Source: Paenibacillus xylanexedens
GTDB lineage: Bacteria; Bacillota; Bacilli; Paenibacillales; Paenibacillaceae
Assembly (NCBI RefSeq): GCF_007680605.1
Contig: NZ_VEIO01000001.1
Span: 1,798,001 to 1,862,000 of the forward strand
Length of the DNA: 64,000 nucleotides
Direction of reading: 5' to 3'
A program made the position numbers and the translations under genes. Positions 20,126 to 29,347 of this stretch are shown here, piece by piece. How positions within the stretch are numbered: the first letter of the stretch is position 1; each line of letters starts with the position of its first letter. The notes below the pieces were generated by a model that was not told the DNA's origin, searched no databases, and worked only from the letters and a program-made list of their open reading frames with translations.

Positions 20126-20166
20126 AAAAGGCACTTGGATTAAAACAATCCAGGTGCCTTTGTTTT
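20126..20166. terminator. Bidirectional terminator, importer operon and kinase gene
   Basis: Arms 20126-20141 and 20147-20161 pair almost perfectly around a short A-rich loop, with T-rich tracts on both strands. It serves the lipoprotein gene and the convergent kinase. Confidence 0.85.
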
Positions 20167-20211
20167 GATGCGAATTATTGGTTAAACGGAGGAGAATCCA
20201 TGAGGTCAATT

Positions 20212-21900
20212 TCATAGCTCATCCATGTTTTCACTTGGTTGTGGTTCAAGAGACCAATGCAGCTGGACGCGCAGACCACCAAGCGGGCTTTGCTCAAACT
20301 CGAGATGTGAATGGACAGGATCATGTATTCTTAGGCGTTCCGAAATGTTCCAGAGCGCACATCCCAACGTATCGATCGGAGGTTTTGCAATTCTGGCCTT
20401 AAGTGCAAGGATATCATCCGTACTCATTCCTTTTCCGTCATCATCTATCCTGATACAGAGCCCATGCTCAATACGTTTTATTGAGATGCGTATGAGGCCA
20501 GAATCACGCTTTTTTTCAATACCATGAATGATGCTGTTTTCCACCAAAGGCTGAATGAGCAGTTTCGGAATCGGCACAGTCTTTAATTCCTCCGGAATTT
20601 CAATCTCATAGGAGAGCCGATCCATACGTAAGCTCTGAATTTTAAGATAGTTGCGTATGATCCCCATCTCTTTTTCCAGGGTTGTCATAGGTTCGTCCAA
20701 TCGCGTCGTATACCTGAAATATTCAGCCAGATTTTGTGTCATGGCTGTCACCGCTTCCTCATTGCCCAATCGCGTCATATTGTTGATAAAGAAAAGGCAA
20801 TTATACAGAAAATGAGGGTTAATCTGAGCCTGCAGCTGCTTTAACACGGCTTCCCTTGCTACAATTTTCTCTTTATACACTTTTTCAATCAGATCCTCGA
20901 TTTGCCCAGCCATATCATTAAATTGTCCATATAAAAAATCAAACTCGTTACTGCTCTCCCGCTGTATTCGATAAGAGAAGTCTCCATGCTTCAAAAGTCG
21001 AACACCTTTCAACAAAGCGAGGATTGGAATCTGAACTTTACGGAAGAGAACCACAATGATTGTAGTTCCTGCTATAAACAGCATGATACAAGAAGCATAG
21101 AACCAGAACTGACTGAAACGAATAGGTTGTAAAGCTCTGTCAAGCGGCATGAAGTCAATTAAATACCATCCAAGTTGGTGAGAATATACATAATTCACGA
21201 TATATTTTTCACCTTTTACGGACACGGTTTCAGAACCGGAAGTTGGTTGAAGATGAGCTGCGATCTCCTTTACAATATTAGATGTTACCGGATTGGCCTG
21301 CTTACGTGTGATGGAATTCCCGTTAGTATTATAAAATACAGACTCATTCTCTCCCTGATGAGAGTTCTCAACAATATCTTCAAGGTTACTTCGAGGGAAC
21401 TCGAGTCGAATAATAGTCTGAGGAATCACTTTATATTTGTAGTATTTATCTGAGGCTTCATCGTAATGCCATCCTGAATTCTTGGAGTTAAAAACAGGAG
21501 CTTTCATGCCCATCTCGGAAGAAATAATCCATTGTTTCAAAAGTATAGAGTAGATGGAGATTTTGTTGTTCCATCCTTCTGACAAACTTTGCAGATTAAC
21601 TTTTGTAGCGATATTCTGAATTAATTGTACCTGCTCGTAGGAGCTCATCACGTCAACAGAACGTAACAAAGCAATGGAATTGTCTGTTTCCATCGAGATG
21701 GATAACATGTTTAACCGGTCCAGGCTTTGATCCAGCGAATTCACTACAAATTGCACACGATTGAGATTATTCGTTTTAATATCCTTCTGCACCGTATCCA
21801 GACTGGATTGAACCGAAAAGGTATACATGATAAGAACGGCAACAAGCATAATAGACGTAATTGCTACCATACTCAGAAATGTTCTGTATTTCTCTCTCAA
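20212..21900 (-). CDS. YesM-type sensor histidine kinase
   Basis: This membrane kinase has two transmembrane segments (MVAITSIMLVAVLIMYTF near the N-terminus and WFYASCIMLFIAGTTIIVV at about residue 280), an extracellular sensor between them, a HAMP linker, the His_kinase box QINPHFLYNCLFFINN and an ATPase domain with PLVENSIIHGI and DDGKGM. The start chosen is TTG at 21900, behind AGGGGG with an 8-nt spacer, giving a typical MREKYRTFLSM opening. An ATG at 21969 has no ribosome site. No response regulator is adjacent; the YesN-like protein at 665-2263 is the probable partner. It lies between two paralogous binding proteins, one of which may help present the signal. Confidence 0.92.
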   Translation of the reverse strand: MREKYRTFLSMVAITSIMLVAVLIMYTFSVQSSLDTVQKDIKTNNLNRVQFVVNSLDQSLDRLNMLSISMETDNSIALLRSVDVMSSYEQVQLIQNIATKVNLQSLSEGWNNKISIYSILLKQWIISSEMGMKAPVFNSKNSGWHYDEASDKYYKYKVIPQTIIRLEFPRSNLEDIVENSHQGENESVFYNTNGNSITRKQANPVTSNIVKEIAAHLQPTSGSETVSVKGEKYIVNYVYSHQLGWYLIDFMPLDRALQPIRFSQFWFYASCIMLFIAGTTIIVVLFRKVQIPILALLKGVRLLKHGDFSYRIQRESSNEFDFLYGQFNDMAGQIEDLIEKVYKEKIVAREAVLKQLQAQINPHFLYNCLFFINNMTRLGNEEAVTAMTQNLAEYFRYTTRLDEPMTTLEKEMGIIRNYLKIQSLRMDRLSYEIEIPEELKTVPIPKLLIQPLVENSIIHGIEKKRDSGLIRISIKRIEHGLCIRIDDDGKGMSTDDILALKARIAKPPIDTLGCALWNISERLRIHDPVHSHLEFEQSPLGGLRVQLHWSLEPQPSENMDEL

Positions 21901-22001
21901 TCTGAAATCCCCCTGCCAAGAACTAAATTCACCTAATTGTAGGCTTCTCACTTCTGAATTACAACCCATTTAACTTACATATGGAAGTAAGGTTAAGAAT
22001 G

Positions 22002-22056
22002 AATTATGTAATGTTGAAAAAGCGTTATTTAGACTCAATCACTGGCACAATATGAT
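22002..22056 (+). promoter_or_regulatory. Direct-repeat activator site and promoter of binding lipoprotein 2
   Basis: AATTAT (22002) and CGTTAT (22023) are 21 bp apart. GCGTTATT (22022-22029) is followed after 21 nt by TATGAT (22051-22056). It lies in the intergenic region divergent from the kinase gene. Confidence 0.7.
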
Positions 22057-22079
22057 GATAATGAAGGAGCTTAATTTGT

Positions 22080-23723
22080 ATGAACTGGAAACCAATTTAT
22101 CTTTCTCTTTCATTCTTATGGCTGATCCTGCTCATTGCAGGATGTACTCCTAAGACGCCACAACTTGAGCCCGATAAATCGGCAGTTGTGCTGACAACAG
22201 TCAAAATGAATGAACCGACCACCGTCTATAAAAACGGCGAAAATGTTGCAGATAATGTACACATCCGCTGGGCTTATAACACACTCGGTGTAAAAATTCG
22301 TACAAAATGGAGTGCTCCAGCTGAAGACTATGATATGAAGCTTCGGCTAATGCTATCTTCCGATGACGTATTACCTGATGTTTTTACGTCGAATGTGATG
22401 GATACGGTCAACACGTTTATGCTTTCAGGAAAACTCCTGGATGCAGGAGAAGCCTGGGAGCGTTATGCTTCGCCCACATGGAAAGCAGCAATGGCAGAAG
22501 TGCCAGAAGCCTGGAAACCTTTTGAGATCAATGGAAAGCGTATGGCTATTCCGATCATTACGGAGCAAGCATCACAGTCCGTTCTCTGGATTCGCAAGGA
22601 CTGGCTGGAGCACTTGAATCTCAAAGCTCCTAACAATTTGAACGAACTGGAAACGGTCATGAATGCCTTTACTTATGATGACCCGGACGGAAATGGCATT
22701 CAAGACACGTACGGTATTGATTTTGCAATTAAAGACCAGTACGTCGTCTCACCGATAGGGGATATCTCATGGGTATTCGGTGCATATGGAGCGATCCCGA
22801 GTATATGGAGCAAAAATGAAAAAGGCCAACTCGTGTATGGAAGTGTCCAGCCTCAGATTAAACAGGCGCTTGCGACATTAAAATCATGGAAAAGGAAAGG
22901 TTACATTGGTAATAACCTAGCACTTCAAGACTTTAGCCAAGTGAATCAGAACATCATTGATGGAAAAGTAGGTATGGTTGCTGGCCCCCGATGGTTTGGT
23001 GACTATCCTTTCCAACAACTAAAAGCCAAGGACTCGTCAGCCGAGTTTGTACCTTATCCAATTCCCGTTGGAATGGACGGAACCGTAGCTCGCTTAAAAG
23101 GAAACTCATACAGTGGAGCTTTGATGATAAGCCGGCATATCTCAGAAGAAGCTTTACAGGCATTCTTCAAGTATCAGAACTATTTATACGAAGCTACAAT
23201 AACCGATGATCCTTTGTATCTTAGCGCTTATCAAAACGGGTACGATTATGTAATCAACTCGGATGGATCCGTAAATAGCAACAGCAAGGACATTCCTGGA
23301 GGAAAAGTAAGCACGTATAAGTACACACTTATGGGACAATATGCGAGTTATCCTTCCCGAATCAAAGCAGCATCACTGAAAATGGGCCAAGGTAAAACTC
23401 TCAATTCCCATGATCGCGCTATATTACTAAGTATGGGGATCGACCCCAAGGATGAAACACAATTTCCTGCCATGCAGGCAGATGCTGTGGAGAATCAACA
23501 GAGGCACATTGATCGCAGTAATCTGTTTCAAGGCCCTCCGACCAAAACAATGCAAGCTCGAAACACCTATTTGCAAAAAATTGAAATCGAAACCTTCAAC
23601 TCGATTATTTATGGAGAGGAGCCACTTGCTGCGTTTGATGAGTTTGTACAAAAGTGGATGAATTCCGGCGGGAGACAAATTACAAAAGAAGTAAACGAGT
23701 GGTATCAATCCACGGGAGACTAG
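22080..23723 (+). CDS. Extracellular sugar-binding lipoprotein 2
   Basis: This 547-residue solute-binding lipoprotein is paralogous to the one at 18412. It has a signal peptide ending LLIAGC (lipobox), then NVADNVHIRWAYNTLGV and DYDMKLRLMLSSDD, which align directly with the first copy. AAGGAG about 10 nt upstream supports the ATG. No permease genes follow, so it either shares the importer at 16.5-18.4 kb or acts as an extracellular sensor partner for the adjacent divergent kinase. It has its own direct-repeat promoter and is followed 58 nt later by a GH78 gene, with which it is probably cotranscribed. Confidence 0.93.
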   Translation: MNWKPIYLSLSFLWLILLIAGCTPKTPQLEPDKSAVVLTTVKMNEPTTVYKNGENVADNVHIRWAYNTLGVKIRTKWSAPAEDYDMKLRLMLSSDDVLPDVFTSNVMDTVNTFMLSGKLLDAGEAWERYASPTWKAAMAEVPEAWKPFEINGKRMAIPIITEQASQSVLWIRKDWLEHLNLKAPNNLNELETVMNAFTYDDPDGNGIQDTYGIDFAIKDQYVVSPIGDISWVFGAYGAIPSIWSKNEKGQLVYGSVQPQIKQALATLKSWKRKGYIGNNLALQDFSQVNQNIIDGKVGMVAGPRWFGDYPFQQLKAKDSSAEFVPYPIPVGMDGTVARLKGNSYSGALMISRHISEEALQAFFKYQNYLYEATITDDPLYLSAYQNGYDYVINSDGSVNSNSKDIPGGKVSTYKYTLMGQYASYPSRIKAASLKMGQGKTLNSHDRAILLSMGIDPKDETQFPAMQADAVENQQRHIDRSNLFQGPPTKTMQARNTYLQKIEIETFNSIIYGEEPLAAFDEFVQKWMNSGGRQITKEVNEWYQSTGD

Positions 23724-23781
23724 ATCATTACATCGAATGATTTCCAGTGGATTACGCGAATTGACACAGGAGGTTACAAAG

Positions 23782-26622
23782 ATGAAGGTTACGAAGCTAA
23801 AAACAAATCATATCTCCAATCCACTAGGATTCGAAATATCCAATCCAAGCTTTTCTTACATGGTTACAGATACTACGGCAACGAAACAAATTGCGGCACA
23901 GTTCGAAATCGCTCTTGATGAATCTTTTTCACAGCTCGTATTTAACAGCGGGAAGAAACAGGATATCAATCCACTTGCGTACTCGCCAAATTTGGAATTA
24001 GCTCTACGGACACGATACTTCTGGAGAGTTACCGTGTGGAATGAACGTGGGGAACAGGCCGTTAGTGAAACTGCCTGGTTTGAAACAGCAAAAATGGATG
24101 AATCCTGGACGGCCACGTGGATAACACCTGATCTGGACAGGGATATTCATCCCGTGATGAAAAAAAGCTTCGAATTAAGAGGTCCAATTACGGAGGCAAG
24201 AGCCTACATTTGCGGTTTGGGCATCTATGAATTGGAATTAAACGGGGTCAAAGCAGGGGAGGAATATCTGACTCCGCATTATAATGCATATCATAAATGG
24301 CTGCAATATCAGACATACGATATTACAGATTTGCTGCGGGTAGGTACAAATTCCGTGGATGTGCGCCTGGGTAACGGCTGGTACAAGGGTCGTTTTGGTT
24401 TCGAAGGTGACACAACAGCCAATTTGTATGGGGATCATTTTGCTTTGTTGTCGGAATTCGTGATTACTTACGCCGATGGTACGGAAGAAGTCATTCCATC
24501 GGACCTGTCTTGGCACGCCACTCGCTCCCATGTACTGGATGGCAACATCTATGATGGAGAAATTTATGATGCCACACTGGACGTGAGTGAAACCTATTCA
24601 GTTCGTGAAACCGATCTGGGATATGAACGTCTTCAAGCCAGAAGAAGTCTACCGGTAGTCATCAAGGAAACGATAAACCCTGTATCTGTCCTAACCACAC
24701 CAGCAGGTGAAACCGTGATTGATATGGGACAAAATATGGTCGGCTGGCTTCAATTCCGCACTAAAGCACCACACGGAACAATGATTCGCTTACAATACGG
24801 CGAAGTATTGCAGGAAGGGAACTTTTTTCGTGAGAACCTTCGGTCAGCCAAAGCGGAATACGTATATACCGCAAATGGTGAGGAAGCCGTTGTCCGTCCA
24901 TACTTCACCTTTTACGGCTTCCGCTATGTCAAGGTAGAAGGATGGCCTGGGGATCTGGATCTGAATGATTTTACAGGCTGTGTGGTTTACTCCGATATGG
25001 ATCGCATTGGTTATTTAGAGACCAGTCACGCCGGCGTTAATCGTCTGTTCCAAAATGCACTTTGGGGGCAAAAGGGAAATTTCCTGGATACGCCTACAGA
25101 TTGCCCTCAGCGGGATGAGCGTATGGGCTGGACTGGAGATGCACAGGTCTTCTCAGGCACGGCTAACTTCAATATGGACACGTATGCTTTTTTCAATAAA
25201 TATGGTTATGATTTGTGGAAAGAGCAGGAGGGTCGGGATGGAATGGTTCCAATGGTCGTTCCTGTGGGCCGAGTGCAGGGCGGTGGCTCAAGCGCTTGGG
25301 GAGACGCGGCAACGATTATTCCTTGGAATACGTATGTACATTCCGGAGATAAGGCCATCCTGGAGCAACAATTTGATAGCATGAAAGCATGGGTAGATTA
25401 CATCAAACGTTCAGACGAAGAGTCTGGGGGAACACGTCTCTGGACAGTGGGTTTCCACTTTGGTGATTGGTTGGCACTAGACGGGGATAATCCCGATTCC
25501 CCGATGGGCGGGACAGATAATTTCTTCATCGCTTCTGCATATTACGCGTACTCCTCGGACATCGTTGCCAAAGCCGCGAAGGTGCTTGGCCACGATAAAC
25601 TTGCCGCCTCCTACGAAAAGCTGGCCCAAGAAGTTAGAGCAGCCATTCAAAATGAATTTTTCACAGCAAACGGGCGTTTGGCAGTGGATACGCAAACCGC
25701 ATATGCGGTCGCCTTGTATATGGATCTCATACCCGAACAGTATATAGCGCGAATTGAGGAAGATATTCGCATGCGTTTACGCAAAGATCAAAACCATCTG
25801 AAAACCGGGTTTGTTGGCACGCCATATTTGAATCGTGTTCTGTCAGCACACGGAAGTAATGATGTGGCTTACACACTCTTGCTTAATGATGATTACCCAA
25901 GCTGGCTGTATGCCGTTAATTTAGGAGCTACAACGATTTGGGAACGGTGGAATTCCATCTTACCCGATGGGAACATTAGCGAAAGCGGTATGAATTCGTT
26001 GAATCACTACGCTTACGGTGCGATCGTGGAATGGATGTATCGTCACATGGCTGGCATCAATCCAGCTGAAGATCGGCCTGGTTTCCGTCATACCGTGCTT
26101 GCGCCAATGCCAGACTTCAGAATTCAATGGATAAAAGCCCACATTGATACGGCAGCTGGAGCTTACAGAAGTGAATGGAAATTTGACGAGCAAGGCAAAT
26201 TGTATTTAAGCTTCTCCGTTCCCTTTAATGCGACAGCAACAATTAAGCTGCCACGCGCAATTATTGACCATGTCATCATGAACGGGATTGTACTATCAGA
26301 TGCCGGTCTTCCGGTATTACAGGGTGACCATGAAGTCTGCATTGAAGTAGCCAGCGGCAATTACGACTTTAATTATATGCCTTCTACTCCATACAAAGAA
26401 ACACTGAGTACACGCACACCTCTCAATGTGTTGCTTCGTAATGAAGAGAGCCGGAGTATGCTACAAGAGCTTTCACCTACGCTTGGTTCCTTGGATCCTT
26501 CAATCATTGGCCCTATGGGGGAAGCAAGCATATGTGAGCTGTCCAGTTATCCTTCGTTCAACACACCGGAGGAAGAACTGGATAAGTTAGATCTCAAGTT
26601 GATGACGATTCAACTGATTTAA
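23782..26622 (+). CDS. GH78 alpha-L-rhamnosidase with C-terminal helical module
   Basis: This intact, 946-residue GH78 enzyme would release terminal alpha-L-rhamnose by inversion. It has N-terminal beta domains, a catalytic (alpha/alpha)6 barrel with DCPQRDERMGWTGDAQ and GATTIWERWNS (catalytic acids expected here), and a C-terminal beta domain. Residues about 879-946 are an extra helical tail (TPLNVLLRNEESRSMLQEL, then ICELSSYP) related to tails on the esterases and GH3. There is no signal peptide, so it acts on imported substrate. The start at 23782 has AGGAGG 8 nt upstream; the longer ORF has no such site. It lies in one transcript with binding lipoprotein 2 and ends at a clear terminator. 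Confidence 0.94.
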   Translation: MKVTKLKTNHISNPLGFEISNPSFSYMVTDTTATKQIAAQFEIALDESFSQLVFNSGKKQDINPLAYSPNLELALRTRYFWRVTVWNERGEQAVSETAWFETAKMDESWTATWITPDLDRDIHPVMKKSFELRGPITEARAYICGLGIYELELNGVKAGEEYLTPHYNAYHKWLQYQTYDITDLLRVGTNSVDVRLGNGWYKGRFGFEGDTTANLYGDHFALLSEFVITYADGTEEVIPSDLSWHATRSHVLDGNIYDGEIYDATLDVSETYSVRETDLGYERLQARRSLPVVIKETINPVSVLTTPAGETVIDMGQNMVGWLQFRTKAPHGTMIRLQYGEVLQEGNFFRENLRSAKAEYVYTANGEEAVVRPYFTFYGFRYVKVEGWPGDLDLNDFTGCVVYSDMDRIGYLETSHAGVNRLFQNALWGQKGNFLDTPTDCPQRDERMGWTGDAQVFSGTANFNMDTYAFFNKYGYDLWKEQEGRDGMVPMVVPVGRVQGGGSSAWGDAATIIPWNTYVHSGDKAILEQQFDSMKAWVDYIKRSDEESGGTRLWTVGFHFGDWLALDGDNPDSPMGGTDNFFIASAYYAYSSDIVAKAAKVLGHDKLAASYEKLAQEVRAAIQNEFFTANGRLAVDTQTAYAVALYMDLIPEQYIARIEEDIRMRLRKDQNHLKTGFVGTPYLNRVLSAHGSNDVAYTLLLNDDYPSWLYAVNLGATTIWERWNSILPDGNISESGMNSLNHYAYGAIVEWMYRHMAGINPAEDRPGFRHTVLAPMPDFRIQWIKAHIDTAAGAYRSEWKFDEQGKLYLSFSVPFNATATIKLPRAIIDHVIMNGIVLSDAGLPVLQGDHEVCIEVASGNYDFNYMPSTPYKETLSTRTPLNVLLRNEESRSMLQELSPTLGSLDPSIIGPMGEASICELSSYPSFNTPEEELDKLDLKLMTIQLI

Positions 26623-26647
26623 AACCTTGATTAATATCGATTATTCT

Positions 26648-26678
26648 AAGCGCACAACATATTCTTGTGCGCTTTTCT
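26648..26678 (+). terminator. Terminator after GH78
   Basis: A 10-bp perfect stem (26648-26657 with 26665-26674), a 7-nt loop and a short T tract. Confidence 0.85.
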
Positions 26679-26706
26679 ATACAAAAAATGATCAATTTAT
26701 CAAAAT

Positions 26707-26763
26707 TTGAAAGTTGTATACGTGCGTGATAGAATTTATATCGTATTGATATTATAACTATCA
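26707..26763 (+). promoter_or_regulatory. P450 promoter with TGATAG/CTATCA inverted repeat
   Basis: A -35 TTGAAA (26707-26712) and a -10 TAGAAT (26730-26735) are 17 nt apart. TGATAG (26727-26732) and CTATCA (26758-26763) form an inverted repeat with exactly 25 nt between, overlapping the -10 and early transcript. The same arrangement precedes the deleted P450 at 61955, suggesting a shared repressor site. Confidence 0.6.
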
Positions 26764-26786
26764 TTTTGAGAAGGAGAAGTGAAGTT

Positions 26787-28016
26787 ATGTTTACGCATGG
26801 AAATAAAAACGAGTATCAATCCAAAGTTGATTTTATGAATCAAGCATTTATTCAGAATCCTTTCCCCGTATACGAGCATTTGAGAAAGGATGACCCTGTT
26901 CACCGTTTCCTTTTACCTAGCGGGCATTTTGCCTGGTTAGTAACCGGCTACGAGGATGTTTCAACGATTTTGCAAGACCATCAGCGTTTTGTAACCAATC
27001 CTCCTTATGTGCAAGAGTCCGATGGTTTCGTCCCCCCTCATCAGGAAATCATCTCACGCAACTTGCTCAGTGTCTCCCCTGAGGATCACCGCCGATTAAG
27101 AAGATTAATCCAAAAAGCATTCACTCCACGTATGATTGAACGCCTAAGGAGCCGCATCTATGAAATCAGCAACGATTTACTGGATCAGGTTTTGGCAAAA
27201 GGGAAGAGAGAGATGAATCTGATCGAGGACTACGCATTCCCTTTACCGATCATCGTCATCTGTGAAATGTTGGGCGTGCCTCACAAAGATCAGATTCAAT
27301 TTCGCGAATGGTCCAACATCATTATGGAAGGCTTCAACAATCCCGAGCTGAACGAACAGAGTGATCAAGTCATGCGTGCATTTGTAGAGTATTTACAGAC
27401 ACTGATTGCAGATCGAAGACAGTCACTTCAGGAAGACTTAATCAGTGATCTCATTACTGTCGAGGAAGAAGGGGATGTTTTATCCGAGCAAGAATTATAT
27501 GCCCTTGTATTTGTATTAATTATCGCTGGGCATGAAACGACTGTGAATCTGATTGGAAACGGTATGTTAGCCTTGATCGAAAATCCAGCACAGAAACAAT
27601 TATTGTTGGAGCAGCCTGAACTTATAGGGCCAGCTATCGAAGAAATTCTGCGTTACAATGGCCCTGCTGAAGTGAGTAACATTCGCTGGGCTACAGAAGA
27701 TGTGGAGTTCGGTGGCAAACACATTCGTAAAGGTGAGATGTTGTTTGTGTCCTTTTCTTCAGCGAATCGTGATGAGCTTCACTTTCCTGACCCGGATACA
27801 TTCGATATCACACGGAAGGTAAACAACCACCTCGCTTTTGGTAAAGGTGTTCACTTTTGTCTTGGAGCACCACTTGCCAGACTTGAAGGAGAAATTGCAA
27901 TTCATGAACTTCTGCGTAGAATGCCGGATATTCAATTCAAGGAGGAGCCCGAACCATTAAAATGGCGCCCCGGCATGATTATTCGTGGATTGTATGAATT
28001 CCCGGTTCGTTTCTGA
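26787..28016 (+). CDS. Cytochrome P450
   Basis: This complete, soluble bacterial P450 of 409 residues has an I-helix oxygen-binding motif AGHETT (247-252), a K-helix EILR (ExxR, E286-R289) and a heme-binding loop FGKGVHFCLGAPLAR with thiolate ligand C358. It would hydroxylate or otherwise oxidise a small hydrophobic molecule, using redox partners not seen here. The start at 26787 has AAGGAG 10 nt upstream. It lies next to a glycoside esterase and an SDR, so the aglycone of an imported glycoside is a reasonable substrate (inference). A closely related but internally deleted copy is at 61955 and a more distant one at 63574. Confidence 0.94.
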   Translation: MFTHGNKNEYQSKVDFMNQAFIQNPFPVYEHLRKDDPVHRFLLPSGHFAWLVTGYEDVSTILQDHQRFVTNPPYVQESDGFVPPHQEIISRNLLSVSPEDHRRLRRLIQKAFTPRMIERLRSRIYEISNDLLDQVLAKGKREMNLIEDYAFPLPIIVICEMLGVPHKDQIQFREWSNIIMEGFNNPELNEQSDQVMRAFVEYLQTLIADRRQSLQEDLISDLITVEEEGDVLSEQELYALVFVLIIAGHETTVNLIGNGMLALIENPAQKQLLLEQPELIGPAIEEILRYNGPAEVSNIRWATEDVEFGGKHIRKGEMLFVSFSSANRDELHFPDPDTFDITRKVNNHLAFGKGVHFCLGAPLARLEGEIAIHELLRRMPDIQFKEEPEPLKWRPGMIIRGLYEFPVRF

Positions 28017-28058
28017 ATCCGTATATTCAACAGCATACAGGTCGTTAGACTGCAATTG

Positions 28059-28082
28059 AACCGCGATCACGCGGTTTTTTTG
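28059..28082 (+). terminator. Terminator after the P450 gene
   Basis: A 7-bp GC-rich stem (AACCGCG / CGCGGTT), a 4-nt loop and a T7 run. Confidence 0.85.
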
Positions 28083-28105
28083 TTTGGAATGATTTCTTTT
28101 GATTT

Positions 28106-28160
28106 CGCTATTTTATCTTTGTATAGCGTTATAGCAGAGCCTCTCCCTGAAATCTACAAT
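28106..28160 (+). promoter_or_regulatory. Direct-repeat activator site and promoter of esterase 1
   Basis: CGCTAT (28106) and CGTTAT (28127) are 21 bp apart. GCGTTATA (28126-28133) is followed after 21 nt by TACAAT (28155-28160). Confidence 0.75.
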
Positions 28161-28215
28161 GGAAGTATCCCTTTTTCTTGAAACTACATTTATAAAAAAG
28201 GAGACCTGCACGTAT

Positions 28216-29205
28216 ATGAAAGTTCTATCGTATGACTTGAGCAATATAAATGTTACCCTGACTGCCTATCTGCTGGATTCATCACCCGAGATGCCGAATA
28301 TGAAACAGCGGCCAGCGGTACTTATCCTCCCTGGCGGAGGGTACAGAGCCTGCTCTGATCGGGAGGCTGAACCGATTGCGATGGCCTTTTTGGCCGAGGG
28401 ATATCAGGCTTTTATTTTACGTTATTCGCTCAATCAAGATGCTGCGTTTCCACGACCTCTGAACGATGCAGAAGAGGCCATGAAGTTAATTCGCACACAT
28501 AGTGCAGAATGGGACATCCATCCGCAAAAAATTGCTGTCTGCGGTTTCTCCGCAGGTGGACATTTGGCTGCAGCACTAAGTACGATGGGTTCTGTTCGTC
28601 CTGATGCTTTGATTCTTGGCTATCCTTGTATTCTCGAAGAAATGAGTGCGATTTTTCCAGTCCCTGTTTCAGGTGTAGATCAGAAGGTGGATCAGCTGAC
28701 ACCACCGACATTTATATTCCATACATTTGATGACAAGCTCGTACCTGTGCGTAACTCCCTTGCGTTTGCTGATGCTTTGACTCGCCAAAACGTACCTTTT
28801 GAGATGCATATTTTTCCTGCAGGTACTCATGGACTGTCCCTTGCCCGTCCACAAACGTCAATGGGTCTGATCAGCATGGTGGAGCCCTCCGTTGCACAAT
28901 GGTTTGGTTTATGTACAAACTGGATGACCCGTGTATTCGGAGAATTTGCTGCAGATCTCGAGCATTTACCTGAGGAAGAGGTGCTGGAGTATAGCCTGGA
29001 TGTAAAACTAGGGGCGTTATGGAAGAATGACAGCTGTAAAAAGTTGATTCTTGCTGCTATGCCGGAGATTGGAGAGGAACCTCATCCGGATGCCATGGGG
29101 GTACCACTGGGTGTAATTATAGAATATGCAGGGGACGTATTAAACAAAGAAAAGAAAATACAACTGAATGATTCTCTGCGACAAATTCCGGTATTTCATT
29201 CTTAA
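28216..29205 (+). CDS. Alpha/beta-hydrolase esterase 1 with C-terminal helical module
   Basis: This 329-residue cytoplasmic esterase is of the type often grouped with acetyl-xylan and BD-FAE-like esterases. It has an oxyanion-hole region ILPGGGYRACSDRE, nucleophile elbow CGFSAGGHLAA, an Asp in DDKLVP and a His in GTHGLSL. It probably removes acetyl or aromatic acyl groups from imported glycosides. Residues about 256-329 form the shared helical module (KLGALWKNDSCKKLIL, then PLGVIIEYAG). The start at 28216 is supported by AAAAAAGGAG; the ATG at 28159 overlaps the promoter -10 and cannot be the start. A weaker sigma-A promoter follows for the SDR gene. Confidence 0.88.
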   Translation: MKVLSYDLSNINVTLTAYLLDSSPEMPNMKQRPAVLILPGGGYRACSDREAEPIAMAFLAEGYQAFILRYSLNQDAAFPRPLNDAEEAMKLIRTHSAEWDIHPQKIAVCGFSAGGHLAAALSTMGSVRPDALILGYPCILEEMSAIFPVPVSGVDQKVDQLTPPTFIFHTFDDKLVPVRNSLAFADALTRQNVPFEMHIFPAGTHGLSLARPQTSMGLISMVEPSVAQWFGLCTNWMTRVFGEFAADLEHLPEEEVLEYSLDVKLGALWKNDSCKKLILAAMPEIGEEPHPDAMGVPLGVIIEYAGDVLNKEKKIQLNDSLRQIPVFHS

Positions 29206-29249
29206 AAACCGCTATAACAGCGAAGTACATTCATCTATTCCAATATAAA

Positions 29250-29303
29250 TTGAAGGATTGCAAGTTTCGACATAAAATGATAGTATTCATATTGCAATGA
29301 TAG
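29250..29303 (+). promoter_or_regulatory. Promoter of the SDR gene with repeated ATGATAG
   Basis: A -35 TTGAAG (29250-29255) and a -10 TAAAAT (29273-29278) are 17 nt apart. ATGATAG occurs at 29277 and 29297 as direct repeats; the same word is one arm of the inverted repeats at both P450 promoters. Confidence 0.55.
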
Positions 29304-29347
29304 CAACACTATTAAAAATAGAAAAATCCAACCACATGGAGGATCAC

